A stretch of 64,000 bases of DNA from Salinicola peritrichatus (GCF_003206715.1 NZ_PZJU01000049.1:62001-126000); one strand, 5' to 3'; shown: positions 37,778-45,823, counted from the first letter of the stretch. Made by a program: numbers and translations. Notes: generated by a model from the letters alone, not told the origin.

Positions 37778-38445
37778 TGTGCCTCCAGCAGGTAACCAAT
37801 GCCGCGCACCGTGCGCAAACCGACATCGGAGCCCGACAGCCGCCGGCGCAGGCGATGGACGTAGACTTCGATGGCGTTGTCGCCCATCGCTTCGCCGGCG
37901 AAGGCTTCGTCGAGCAGGCGTGCCTTGTCGACCGGCTCGTTGGCATAACGGATCAGGCACGCCAGCAGGCGGTGTTCACGCGGCGGCAGCGACAGCGTTT
38001 GGCTGCCCAGGGTAAAGCGTTGGCGCTGTGGGTCCAGGCGTAGCGAACCCAGCGAGAGCGGATCGTCCCGGTCGTTCTGGCGCCGGCGCAGCAGCGCCCG
38101 CACACGGGCTTCCAGTTCGTCGAGCGCGAAGGGCTTGGCGAGATAGTCGTCGGCACCGAAATCGAGTCCCCTGACGCGATCTTCGATCGCCGCGCGGGCG
38201 GTCAGGATGAGCACCGGGGTTTGGCGATCATGAGCGCGCAGCGTGGCCAACACGTCGAGACCGCTGCGGGTGGGCAGGTTGAGATCGAGCAGGATCAGAT
38301 CATAGCCATGTTCCTGTGACAGCCGGCTGTCGGCCTCGCCGCCGTCGCCGATACCTTCGACGACCTGGTTCTCGAGCGTCAGCGTCTCGGTGAGAGTACT
38401 GGCCAGCAAGGGGTCGTCCTCGACCAGCAGCAGCTTCGTTCCCAT
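37774..38445 (-). CDS. tctD: TctD-type response regulator
   Basis: 223-aa OmpR-family regulator. The receiver domain has acidic pocket D10-D11, phospho-acceptor Asp54 (LILLDLNLP) and Lys104 (YLAKPF). The C-terminal winged helix ends with IEVYVHRLRRRL and VRGIGYLLEAQ. ATG 38445 is preceded by GGAG; a TTG at 38460 is less likely. First gene of the operon and divergent from tctC across 208 bases that hold an inverted and a direct repeat. Confidence 0.92.
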   Translation of the reverse strand: MGTKLLLVEDDPLLASTLTETLTLENQVVEGIGDGGEADSRLSQEHGYDLILLDLNLPTRSGLDVLATLRAHDRQTPVLILTARAAIEDRVRGLDFGADDYLAKPFALDELEARVRALLRRRQNDRDDPLSLGSLRLDPQRQRFTLGSQTLSLPPREHRLLACLIRYANEPVDKARLLDEAFAGEAMGDNAIEVYVHRLRRRLSGSDVGLRTVRGIGYLLEAQ

Positions 38446-38587
38446 TGCGGCAGGCTCCAATCATCGCGAGGCAGGGAATTGTAAACGAAAGCGATACGGG
38501 CGCATTGAACTTTAGTCGACTTTTGCGCTCGGGCCGTTGACCGTTACAGGCGCTAACCCTAATTTCCGCACACAGGAACAAAGTTCT

Positions 38588-38607
38588 ACCTTACGAAACT
38601 GTAAGGT
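38588..38607. promoter_or_regulatory. Inverted repeat in the tctD-tctC divergent region
   Basis: ACCTTAC-GAAACT-GTAAGGT, perfect 7-bp arms. Candidate TctD operator or hairpin in the tctC leader. Confidence 0.4.
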
Positions 38608-38615
38608 TGGTGTCA

Positions 38616-38639
38616 GCTTCGATCATCCTGCTTCGATCA
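38616..38639. promoter_or_regulatory. Direct repeat upstream of tctC
   Basis: GCTTCGATCA occurs at 38616-38625 and again at 38630-38639, spaced by TCCT. Tandem direct repeats are the usual binding pattern of OmpR-type regulators, so TctD is a candidate, although they lie close to the tctC ribosome site. Confidence 0.4.
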
Positions 38640-38653
38640 ACAAGGAGAAACCC

Positions 38654-39640
38654 ATGATTTCCGCCAAGACGCTGAAATGGGTAGCCGCCGCAGCGCTAAC
38701 GCTGACAGCATCGAGTGCCATGGCCTTCGAGCCGTCCGGCAAAGTCGAGTGTATCGCGCCCTCCGATCCGGGCGGCGGCTGGGATTTTACCTGCCGTAGC
38801 GTGGGTAATGTCCTGGAAGAGTTGGATTTGGTTCCGGCCAGCGTTCAGACCATCAACATGGCGGGGGCCGGTGGCGGGGTGGCGTTCGCGCATACCGTGA
38901 GCAAACGTGCCGGTGATGACCAACTGCTGGTGGCGGCTTCCACGGCGACCACTACACGCCTGGCACAGGACCAGTTCCCCGGCATGGATGCTGACATGGT
39001 CAACTGGATCGGGGCCGTCGGTGCCGACTACGGCATCATCGGTGTCGCCAAGGATTCGCCCTACCACAATCTCAACGAACTGATGGACGCGATGAAGGAC
39101 GATCCTCGCGCGGTCAAGTTCGCTGGTGGTAGCGCCAATGGCGGCTGGGATCATCTCAAAGTCTTGATCGCTGCCAAGGCCGCTGGCGTCGAGAACCTAC
39201 CACGCATCCCCTATCTTTCCTACAACAACGGTGGCGAAGCGATGACCCAGGTCATCGGCGGTCACGTCGATGCGTTTACCGGCGACATTTCCGAAGCCCA
39301 GGGTTTCATGGAGTCTGGCGATCTGCGTGTGCTGGCGGTGCTCTCCGATGAGCGTCTGCCTGGCGATCTCTCCGACATCCCGACCGCCAAGGAGCAAGGG
39401 ATCGACGCCGTCGGCCCGAACTGGCGTGGTTTCTACATGCCGGCGGACATCGACGACGACGCCAAGCAATACTGGGTCGACGCCATGGACAAGCTCTATA
39501 ACAGTGACCAGTGGAAGAAGGTCATGAAGAGCAACGGATTGATGCCGTTCCATCCGGAATCCGGTGAGTTCGATGCCTTCGTCCAGCAGCAGATCGAGGA
39601 TATCCATTCACTGTCGCAGGAAATCGGGCTGATTCAATGA
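38654..39640 (+). CDS. tctC: Tripartite tricarboxylate transporter substrate-binding protein
   Basis: 328-aa periplasmic receptor of a TTT system. The signal peptide ends near TASSAMAF; the mature part begins EPSGKVECIAPSDPGGGWDF and has NMAGAGGGVAF, typical ligand-loop segments of the TctC/Bug family, followed by VKFAGGSANGGWDHL. It delivers citrate-like or other carboxylates to TctAB. AAGGAG lies seven bases before ATG 38654. The stop overlaps tctB by ATGA. Confidence 0.95.
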   Translation: MISAKTLKWVAAAALTLTASSAMAFEPSGKVECIAPSDPGGGWDFTCRSVGNVLEELDLVPASVQTINMAGAGGGVAFAHTVSKRAGDDQLLVAASTATTTRLAQDQFPGMDADMVNWIGAVGADYGIIGVAKDSPYHNLNELMDAMKDDPRAVKFAGGSANGGWDHLKVLIAAKAAGVENLPRIPYLSYNNGGEAMTQVIGGHVDAFTGDISEAQGFMESGDLRVLAVLSDERLPGDLSDIPTAKEQGIDAVGPNWRGFYMPADIDDDAKQYWVDAMDKLYNSDQWKKVMKSNGLMPFHPESGEFDAFVQQQIEDIHSLSQEIGLIQ

Positions 39641-40083
39641 GCAAACTCAATGACCGCGTCTTCGGCCTGGTCATGTTGGCGGTGGCCGTTGCCTACTACT
39701 ATGGCGCCACCCAGTTTCCGGTCCCCTTCGGGGGATCGGAAGCCGTTGGGCCGGAGACGTTTCCCAAGATCCTTGGCGTCGTGCTGGCCATTTGCAGTCT
39801 GTACATGATCGTCAAACCCGACCCGGACAATCCTTGGCCGGCGGCGCGAACCTTCGTCGAACTGGGCGTTGCGGTCGTCGTGCTGATTCTCTACGCACTG
39901 TTACTCGAGCCGCTCGGTTTCATCATCGCCACCACCCTGGCGATCGGCACGCTGTGCTGGCGCATGGGAGCGAAACCGCTGCGTGCCTATCTGACCGGCT
40001 TGATCAGCGGCATCGTGGTCTTCGTGCTGTTCACCTATGGCCTGGAATTGCCGCTGCCGCTCGGCCTGCTGGAGATGAGCTGA
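39637..40083 (+). CDS. tctB: Tripartite tricarboxylate transporter TctB
   Basis: 148-aa small membrane subunit with four helices (RVFGLVMLAVAVAYYYGA, FPKILGVVLAICSLYMIV, ELGVAVVVLILYALLLEPLG, LTGLISGIVVFVLFTYGLEL), as in other TctB proteins. Its start overlaps tctC and its stop overlaps tctA (TGATG), so the three genes are translationally coupled. Confidence 0.92.
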   Translation: MSKLNDRVFGLVMLAVAVAYYYGATQFPVPFGGSEAVGPETFPKILGVVLAICSLYMIVKPDPDNPWPAARTFVELGVAVVVLILYALLLEPLGFIIATTLAIGTLCWRMGAKPLRAYLTGLISGIVVFVLFTYGLELPLPLGLLEMS

Positions 40084-41600
40084 TGGAAACGCTTCACTAT
40101 CTTGCGCTCGGCTTCGGCGTGGCGCTGCAGCCCGAGAACCTGATGTTCGCGCTGATGGGCTGTTTCATCGGCACGCTGATCGGCGCACTGCCCGGCCTGG
40201 GACCGGCCAATGGCGTGGCGATTCTGATCCCGCTCGCCTTCACCCTCGGGCTCAAGCCGGAAACCGCGCTGATCATGCTGACCGCCGTCTATGCCGGCGC
40301 CATGTATGGCGGGCGTATCTCGTCGATTCTGCTCAATATTCCCGGCGATGAGCCGGCGATGATGACCTGCCTCGACGGCTATCCCATGGCGCGCAACGGC
40401 AAGGCCGCCGAGGCACTGGCAATCTCCGCCATCGCCTCCTTCATGGGCAGTTTGATCGCCACCGTCGGCCTGATTCTGCTGGCGCCGCTGCTGGCCCGGT
40501 TCGCGCTGACCTTCGGTCCGGCGGAATATTTCGCGTTGTTCGTGCTGGCCTTTGCCACCCTGGGTGGCATTACCGGCAAGAATCCGATGAAGACGCTGAT
40601 GGCCGCGGCCATCGGCCTGATCATTGCGACTGTCGGCATCGATCTCTCCACCGGTACGCAGCGCTACACCTTCGGCGTGCTGGAGCTTTACGAGGGTGTC
40701 GATTTCATTATTGCGATCGTCGGCCTGTTTGCGGTGTCGGAACTGCTGTTCTTCATCGAGGAGAAAGCAGGCAAGGGCCGCGAGATGATCAAGGTCAATC
40801 CGCTCAAACTGAAGTGGCGCGAGATCCTGTCGATCTTCCCGACCTCGATCCGCGGTGGCGTGCTCGGGTTCATCGCCGGCGTCCTGCCGGGGGCCGGGGC
40901 ATCACTGGGTAGTTTCATCACCTACACGCTGGAGAAGAAGATCGTCGGCCAGAAGGGCTATTTCGGCGAGGGTGATCCGCGCGGTGTCGCCGCGCCGGAG
41001 TCCGGCAACAACGGGGCTTCCAGCGGGGCACTGGTGCCGATGCTGACGCTGGGTGTGCCGGGTAGTGGCACCACGGCGGTGCTGCTGGCAATGCTGGTGT
41101 CGCTCAACATCACCCCCGGACCGCTGATGTTCACCCAGAACGCCGAACTGGTGTGGGGCGTGATCGCCGCACTGCTGGTCGGTAATTTCATCCTTCTGCT
41201 GCTCAACATCCCACTGGTCGGGGTGTTCGTGAAGATCCTCTCGGTACCACCGATGTATCTGCTGCCGATCGTGACCATGGTCGCGTTCGTGGGCATCTAC
41301 TCGATCAGCCACTCGACCTTCGATCTTGACTTCATGATCGCCTTCGGGGTTGCCGGGTACATCCTACGCAAGCTGGAGATTCCGCTGGTACCGGTGATTC
41401 TCGGACTGCTGCTGGGGCCGGAGATGGAGAAGAACCTGCGCCATGCGATGCAGATCTCCGACGGCGACTGGTCGATCCTGTGGAGCAGCCCGCTGTCGAT
41501 CGGTCTATGGTTGGTGGCGATCATCGGACTGGTGTTGCCGGTGATCGTGGGGCCGATCCTGCGACGTCGAATGCAGGCGGCCAAGGAGAAGGTTGGCTAG
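40083..41600 (+). CDS. tctA: Tripartite tricarboxylate transporter TctA
   Basis: 505-aa permease with about 12 helices. Family motifs are clear: GTLIGALPGLGPANGVAILI, MYGGRISSILLNIPGD and a second-half copy GVLPGAGASLGSFITY. It uses an ion gradient to import the TctC-bound carboxylate. ATG 40083 is in the TGATG overlap with tctB. After its stop the sequence changes from conserved operon to accessory DNA. Confidence 0.95.
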   Translation: METLHYLALGFGVALQPENLMFALMGCFIGTLIGALPGLGPANGVAILIPLAFTLGLKPETALIMLTAVYAGAMYGGRISSILLNIPGDEPAMMTCLDGYPMARNGKAAEALAISAIASFMGSLIATVGLILLAPLLARFALTFGPAEYFALFVLAFATLGGITGKNPMKTLMAAAIGLIIATVGIDLSTGTQRYTFGVLELYEGVDFIIAIVGLFAVSELLFFIEEKAGKGREMIKVNPLKLKWREILSIFPTSIRGGVLGFIAGVLPGAGASLGSFITYTLEKKIVGQKGYFGEGDPRGVAAPESGNNGASSGALVPMLTLGVPGSGTTAVLLAMLVSLNITPGPLMFTQNAELVWGVIAALLVGNFILLLLNIPLVGVFVKILSVPPMYLLPIVTMVAFVGIYSISHSTFDLDFMIAFGVAGYILRKLEIPLVPVILGLLLGPEMEKNLRHAMQISDGDWSILWSSPLSIGLWLVAIIGLVLPVIVGPILRRRMQAAKEKVG

Positions 41601-41689
41601 GAACCGATGGTGGCGACGAATGCCTCGTCGGGTCTTTATCGGCCTGACGGGGCATCTTTTTTTGTATCTTACGATGATTCCTGTTCGGC

Positions 41690-41930
41690 ATTGTGGCAAA
41701 GCCCATCCGCAGGTCGCCAAGGACATTGCCGCCGAAACCGGACTGGCCCATCGGCCCGTCACGGACGGGCCGATCTACCTGCACAGCGTCATGCTCGCCA
41801 GTGGGCGCTACGCGATGCTCGATGACGGCATGGGGTTCTCGCTGGTGCCGTGGAAGCCGGTAATCGGACCGAAGCTGGGGCAACTCGCCGCCACGGTACG
41901 CGGCGATGACCGTGATTTACGCGGTGCGCT
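41690..41930 (+). pseudogene. Relic of a conjugative relaxase C-terminus (DUF3363-like)
   Basis: About 80 in-frame residues (AKDIAAETGLAHRPVTDG, then SVMLASGRYAMLDDGMGFSL and VPWKPVIGPKLGQLAATVRG) match what I recall as the C-terminal end of DUF3363 relaxases of integrative conjugative elements. The N-terminal relaxase domain is absent, a few residues are missing between TDG and SVML, and the end runs into unrelated sequence. It lies 90 bases past tctA and marks the left side of an accessory segment. The assignment is from memory of the family motif. Confidence 0.6.
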
Positions 41931-41945
41931 CCTGGTTCCGAACCG

Positions 41946-42311
41946 TCAAGCGCCGGTGCGATCGCCATCGACGCCATCCAGAAAACCGGCGACGATTCTC
42001 CGGCTCTCGCCCAGGTCGTGCAGCTTTTCGTCCAGCTTCTCGACTTCCCGCCGCAAGGCGGCTCGGACTTCCCGGCAGGGATGAAAGCGTGGCTGGTTGT
42101 CGAGGATACAAGGCAGCAGGATGCGGATGGTGTCGATCTTCAGCCCCGCCGCGCTCAGCATGCGGATGCGTCCGGCGGCCTGAACCTCGGCTTCGCGGTA
42201 GTCGCGGTAGCCGGATTCGCTGCGCGGCGGATGCAGCAGCCCCTCCTGCTCGTAGTAGCGCAGCATGCGTACGCTGACGCCGGTGCGTTTCGAGAGTTCG
42301 CCAATTCGCAT
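41946..42311 (-). CDS. MerR family transcriptional regulator
   Basis: 121-aa regulator with an N-terminal winged helix-turn-helix (MRIGELSKRTGVSVRMLRYY, then EQEGLLHPPRSESGYRDYRE) and a C-terminal dimerisation coil (RREVEKLDEKLHDLGESRRI). Its single Cys (in NQPRFHPCRE) does not give a mercury-type site, so an organic drug or redox signal is more likely. It is divergent from the hydrolase-MFS pair, and the intervening promoter has the 19-bp spacer and central dyad of MerR-controlled promoters. Confidence 0.9.
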   Translation of the reverse strand: MRIGELSKRTGVSVRMLRYYEQEGLLHPPRSESGYRDYREAEVQAAGRIRMLSAAGLKIDTIRILLPCILDNQPRFHPCREVRAALRREVEKLDEKLHDLGESRRIVAGFLDGVDGDRTGA

Positions 42312-42321
42312 GTCCTGATCC

Positions 42322-42352
42322 TTGACTCTGACAGTGCTGTCAGACTTTAGCA
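42322..42352 (+). promoter_or_regulatory. MerR-type promoter/operator of the hydrolase-MFS operon
   Basis: TTGACT (42322-42327), a 19-bp spacer and TTAGCA (42347-42352). The spacer holds TCTGACAG-TG-CTGTCAGA (42327-42344), a perfect 8-bp dyad. A 19-bp spacer with a centred dyad is the hallmark of MerR-activated promoters. Confidence 0.7.
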
Positions 42353-42386
42353 TGTGGCAACGGTTGGAACAGTAAGGAGTTGCCGA

Positions 42387-43196
42387 ATGCCATATGCCGA
42401 TCTTCAAGAGGCAAGGGTTGCGTACAAGGTCGATGGAAGCGGGTCGCCACTGGTGTTGGTACATGGCACAGGGGGCGATGCGGAATCGAATTGGGGCGCA
42501 TTCGTCGAACCGCTTGGGCGGGAATGGACGCTGATCCGGCCCGACTATTCGGGTTCCGGGGCGACCACGGACGATGGTCATGCGCTTGCCGCTGAGGACC
42601 TGACCAGGCAGATTCTTGCAGCCGCCGATGCGGCGGGTGCACAGACTTTTCACCTTCTGGGTTTCTCGCTCGGTGCGGCGCTGGCCGCCAAGATTGCGGG
42701 CGATTACCCTGAGTGCGTGCGCTCGCTGATTCTGATGGCAGGCTTCGCCTCCTCGAAGGACCCACGTCAGAAGCTCCAGTTCGAGCTGTGGCGTGACCTA
42801 ATCGCCATGGATCGGAACGCGATGGCCCGCCTGATCCTGTTGACGGGGTTCAGCCCGGACGCGCTGGTGGTGCTCGGCACCGAAGGCGTCAGGCAAGCGA
42901 TGGCAGGGACGCTCACGGGTACCGATTGGGAGGGCATGGCGCGACAGGTCGAATTGGATCTGTCGATCGATGTGACCGAGAGTATCGCCCGCATCGCCGC
43001 GCCGACGCTGGTCATTGGCTGCACGCACGACCAGATGGTACCGCCCTCGCACGCGAAGGCATTGGCGGCGGCAATCCCTTCCGCGCGCTATGTAGAACTG
43101 CCGACGGGCCACCTGGCGCCAATGGAACAACCGCAGGCGTTCATGAATCTGATCGTCCCGTTCTTGCGCGAGCAGGCGCGAGCGCAGGAACGGTGA
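42387..43196 (+). CDS. Alpha/beta-hydrolase
   Basis: 269-aa serine hydrolase of the alpha/beta fold. It has oxyanion-hole motif VLVHGTGGD, nucleophile elbow GFSLGA, acid in CTHDQMVP and His in PTGHLAPMEQP. Substrate unknown; paired with an exporter and a MerR regulator it may modify a toxic compound or a signal (inference). AAGGAG precedes ATG 42387. Its stop overlaps the MFS start by one base. Confidence 0.88.
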   Translation: MPYADLQEARVAYKVDGSGSPLVLVHGTGGDAESNWGAFVEPLGREWTLIRPDYSGSGATTDDGHALAAEDLTRQILAAADAAGAQTFHLLGFSLGAALAAKIAGDYPECVRSLILMAGFASSKDPRQKLQFELWRDLIAMDRNAMARLILLTGFSPDALVVLGTEGVRQAMAGTLTGTDWEGMARQVELDLSIDVTESIARIAAPTLVIGCTHDQMVPPSHAKALAAAIPSARYVELPTGHLAPMEQPQAFMNLIVPFLREQARAQER

Positions 43197-44326
43197 TGTG
43201 GCGTTTGGTTCTGCTCTCCGTAGGTGCCTTCGTTGCCCAGACCAGCGAGTATCTGCCGATCAGCGTCATGCCTGCGATCCAGGATGACCTGTCGATATCG
43301 GAAGCGGCCGTCGGTGGTCTCGTCACCGGCTATGCCTGGATCGCAGCGTTGTCCGCGACGCCGTTGACGATGCTGACGGCACGGTGGGATCGCAAGACCC
43401 TGTTCCTGTCCTTGCTTGGCACCATAGCCGTAGCCGGTAGCCTCGGTGCGGTGGCGCCAAGTTATGAACTGTTAGCCGCTTCGCGCGTACTCATGGCGCT
43501 CGCGCACGGCGTTTTCTGGGCGATGCTGGCGGTCCTCGCCGTCCGCCTGGCGCCCCGCATGCCAAGAACGCAAGTGCTGGCCGTTGTCTTCGCCGGCATC
43601 TCGCTGGCGGGCGTGGCCGGGGTGCCACTTTGCGCCTTCATCGCGCAGACGGTGGGATGGCGCTGGGCTTTCGCCGGCTTTGCCTCCATGGCAGCGGCGC
43701 TGTCGCTGGCTGGCCTCCTCGCGCTTCCAGGCGTGCCTTCCCGGCGCATGGATGAACAGCCGCCCATTGCGTCTCTGCGCGATCAGCGTCTGCGCCGGGT
43801 CGTGGCTGCCACGACGATCGTCGTGGCAGGCCATTTCTGCGCCTATACCTACATCGTGCCGCTGCTCGAGCAGACAGCAGGCATGCCGGGCAGGTGGATG
43901 CCGGCGCTCCTTTTCGTGTTCGGCATGGCGGGCGCTCTCGGCGTGTTGCTATCGGGTTGGCTATCCTGGCCGGCCATCCGTTTGGCGATGGCGGCAACGG
44001 CGGGAATCGCAGTGAGCCAGGCGTGCTTCGGCTTTGCTGGCGGATGGATGCCAACACTGGGGCCCATCCTTGCATTGTGGGGAGCATCGAGCGCCGCGCT
44101 GGTCGTCGGCCTGCAGGGCGCGGCCATCGACAGCGTGCCAGACCATGCGGACATGGCGTCCGCGTTCTATGTCGCGGCTTTCAACATTGGCATTGGTGCT
44201 GGAGCGATGGTCGGCGGTTTGCTGACAGCGATAACGCCGTTCGTGGCCTTGCTTTGGGTTGGGGCGGCACTGGCAACCTTGGGGCTGCTGATCCTGCGCT
44301 CCAACCGGCTTCCGGCAGGTGATTAG
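43196..44326 (+). CDS. MFS transporter
   Basis: 376-aa major-facilitator protein with 12 predicted helices, of the drug/sugar efflux (AraJ/SotB-like) type. It has N-terminal SVGAFVAQTSEYLPISVMPA, the loop-2 region LTMLTARWDRKTLF and the motif-C-like stretch GISLAGVAGVPL. ATG 43196 overlaps the hydrolase stop (TGATG). Likely exports the compound sensed by the MerR neighbour; the substrate is not evident. Confidence 0.88.
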   Translation: MWRLVLLSVGAFVAQTSEYLPISVMPAIQDDLSISEAAVGGLVTGYAWIAALSATPLTMLTARWDRKTLFLSLLGTIAVAGSLGAVAPSYELLAASRVLMALAHGVFWAMLAVLAVRLAPRMPRTQVLAVVFAGISLAGVAGVPLCAFIAQTVGWRWAFAGFASMAAALSLAGLLALPGVPSRRMDEQPPIASLRDQRLRRVVAATTIVVAGHFCAYTYIVPLLEQTAGMPGRWMPALLFVFGMAGALGVLLSGWLSWPAIRLAMAATAGIAVSQACFGFAGGWMPTLGPILALWGASSAALVVGLQGAAIDSVPDHADMASAFYVAAFNIGIGAGAMVGGLLTAITPFVALLWVGAALATLGLLILRSNRLPAGD

Positions 44327-44394
44327 CGATATGAACCACTATTTGTCCAGTTTTCAGCATGACGTTTCATATTCACGGGCCACGACCGTTCCGA

Positions 44395-44796
44395 TTACCG
44401 CTCCAGGTTGGCGCTATTCTGCCACCGCGCATACACCTCCAGCCGCAGGTGGCGGTCGCCGTCGAGGGTCAACGAGGTGTGTTCGAACGGCTCGGCCTGG
44501 CCGTCGATGACCAGCTTGCGCACGCCGTTGCAGGGCGCATGCACGTCGTGCCGTCGACATCATGCCTTGAACTCCGGCGACACCCGTTCCAGCTCGTCCA
44601 CCAGTGTGTGAATGTCGGCTTCCTGCGTGGCGCGGGCGAAGTCGCGGCGGAAACTCGACAGCATCAGTGGGGCTTGTTCTTCCCAGGCATCCATGCGGGC
44701 GTGCAGCGCCGGGTCGGTGAACAGCAGCCAGAGCAGGTTGCGCCGAAGTTGGTGGCGCGCTGGTCTATGCGATATCCATCGGGCTGCTGATCGCAT
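44395..44796 (-). pseudogene. Decayed helix-turn-helix regulator, MmyB-like C-terminal domain
   Basis: On the minus strand the frame reads RRNLLWLLFTDPALHARMDA through ADIHTLVDELERVSPEFKA. After an in-frame TGA (44564-44566) it continues in the same frame with CRRHDVHAPCNGVRKLVIDG, EHTSLTLDGDRHLRLEVYAR and WQNSANLER, ending at TAA 44395-44397. These are the conserved blocks of the MmyB-like ligand domain found after XRE helix-turn-helix domains. The N-terminal DNA-binding half is missing before about 44765. A broken gene with a nonsense mutation and 5' truncation. Confidence 0.65.
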
Positions 44797-44799
44797 AGG

Positions 44800-44968
44800 T
44801 CGGGCACGGAGCTGGTGCCCACGCGGCTATCGGGGCACGGATCTCATCAAGGTGGGATATCGGCCATTCGGATACTCATCCGCGCAAGGCGTGGGCATGC
44901 CTGACCTGCGCGGAGGAACCGCTTCTAGACTGTCTATTCGAGGGGATAGGGCTGTCACAGGTTTATGA
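44800..44968. other. Non-coding remainder of the accessory segment
   Basis: No gene recognised between the regulator relic and the toxin-antitoxin operator. A plus-strand frame ending at TAG 44797-44799 (GGALVYAISIGLLIA) looks like the last helix of an unrelated membrane protein, suggesting a recombination junction near 44765. Confidence 0.3.
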
Positions 44969-44990
44969 GTACAATTCGTACAAAACGTAC
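44969..44990. promoter_or_regulatory. GTAC-repeat operator upstream of the antitoxin
   Basis: GTAC occurs three times with 9-bp periodicity (44969, 44978, 44987), as GTACAATTCGTACAAAACGT followed by AC. YefM/Phd antitoxins autoregulate through palindromes with a TGTACA-like core (established for YefM), so this is a likely antitoxin operator. Confidence 0.5.
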
Positions 44991-45002
44991 ATTGAGGCGC
45001 GT

Positions 45003-45254
45003 ATGCGTACTGTGTCAGCAAGCGAGGCACGGCAAGGCTGGGCAGAAGTGCTGGAGGCAGCTCGGCACGAACCCGTCGTCATCCAGCGGCAACGGCGAGA
45101 CGTGGCGGTTGTCATGTCGATGGATGAATACGAGCGCCTGGTCAATCTGAATGTGGCGGAGTTCCAGCGCTTCTGCAACCGCGTCGGAGCCAAGGCGCAA
45201 GAAACAGGCATGACTGAAGAGGTGCTGGAAGGATTGCTCTCCAGTGAGGACTGA
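45003..45254 (+). CDS. Phd/YefM family antitoxin
   Basis: 83-aa antitoxin. The N-terminal DNA-binding part MRTVSASEARQGWAEVLEAA and VAVVMSMDEYERLV are typical of Phd/YefM; the C-terminal half (FQRFCNRVGAKAQETGMTEE) would wrap the toxin. It overlaps the PIN gene by 11 bases, the usual coupling that keeps antitoxin in excess. Neutralises the adjacent RNase and represses the operon with it (family knowledge). Confidence 0.88.
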   Translation: MRTVSASEARQGWAEVLEAARHEPVVIQRQRRDVAVVMSMDEYERLVNLNVAEFQRFCNRVGAKAQETGMTEEVLEGLLSSED

Positions 45255-45663
45255 TCGCAAGCTGGTGATCGACACCAACCTCTGGATCAGCCGTCTGTTG
45301 GTGCCGTATGGGCCAGCGGCCAGGGCTGTGGATCATGGCTTGACGTGGGGTATTGCGCTGTTGTCCGAGGAGACGCTGACAGAATTGAGCGACGTGCTGT
45401 CCCGGCCCAAGTTCGACCGCTATGTTTCCCGCGACGACAGGCAAAACTTCCTGCGATTGCTAGGAGGCATCGTCAGACTCATCCCGATCACGCAGCGAAT
45501 CTCCGCGTGTCGGGACCCGAAGGACGACAAATTCCTCGATGTCGCTCTGAACGGCGAAGCACAACTTCTCCTGGCGGGAGATCAGGATCTGCTGGAACTG
45601 CATCCCTTCCATGGGATCGAGATACTCAGACCTGCCGATTTTCTCGAACGGCCAATAGATTGA
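45244..45663 (+). CDS. PIN-domain toxin
   Basis: 139-aa PIN-fold ribonuclease of the COG1569 toxin group. Acidic active-site residues are present: Asp10 (VIDTNLWISRLL), Glu in LLSEETLTELSDVL, Asp in CRDPKDDKFLDVA and Asp113 in LLAGDQDLLEL. GTG 45244 lies inside the antitoxin gene. Both ends are intact, so the toxin-antitoxin pair looks functional, in contrast with the relics to its left. Confidence 0.88.
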   Translation: MRTDRKLVIDTNLWISRLLVPYGPAARAVDHGLTWGIALLSEETLTELSDVLSRPKFDRYVSRDDRQNFLRLLGGIVRLIPITQRISACRDPKDDKFLDVALNGEAQLLLAGDQDLLELHPFHGIEILRPADFLERPID

Positions 45664-45667
45664 AACA

Positions 45668-45823
45668 TTGGGCCTATCTACCCGAGCAACTGAAGCAACA
45701 CTGGAACCGCTGCACAGTGCAGCAGCGGACCGGGGTGAGATTAAGCTCGCTGTTCTGGGGCTCTACGCGGTGTTCTGGCTTGCCTTAGCTGCTCAGCAAA
45801 TTGGGACGACGGTGATTTTGTGA
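45668..45823 (+). CDS. Tiny hypothetical membrane peptide
   Basis: About 51 codons from a possible TTG start to TGA 45821-45823, with one hydrophobic helix (KLAVLGLYAVFWLALAAQQI). No family recognised and no good ribosome site. Its stop overlaps the GTG of the next ORF by GTGA, which hints at coupling, but it could equally be a remnant. Confidence 0.25.
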   Translation: MGLSTRATEATLEPLHSAAADRGEIKLAVLGLYAVFWLALAAQQIGTTVIL

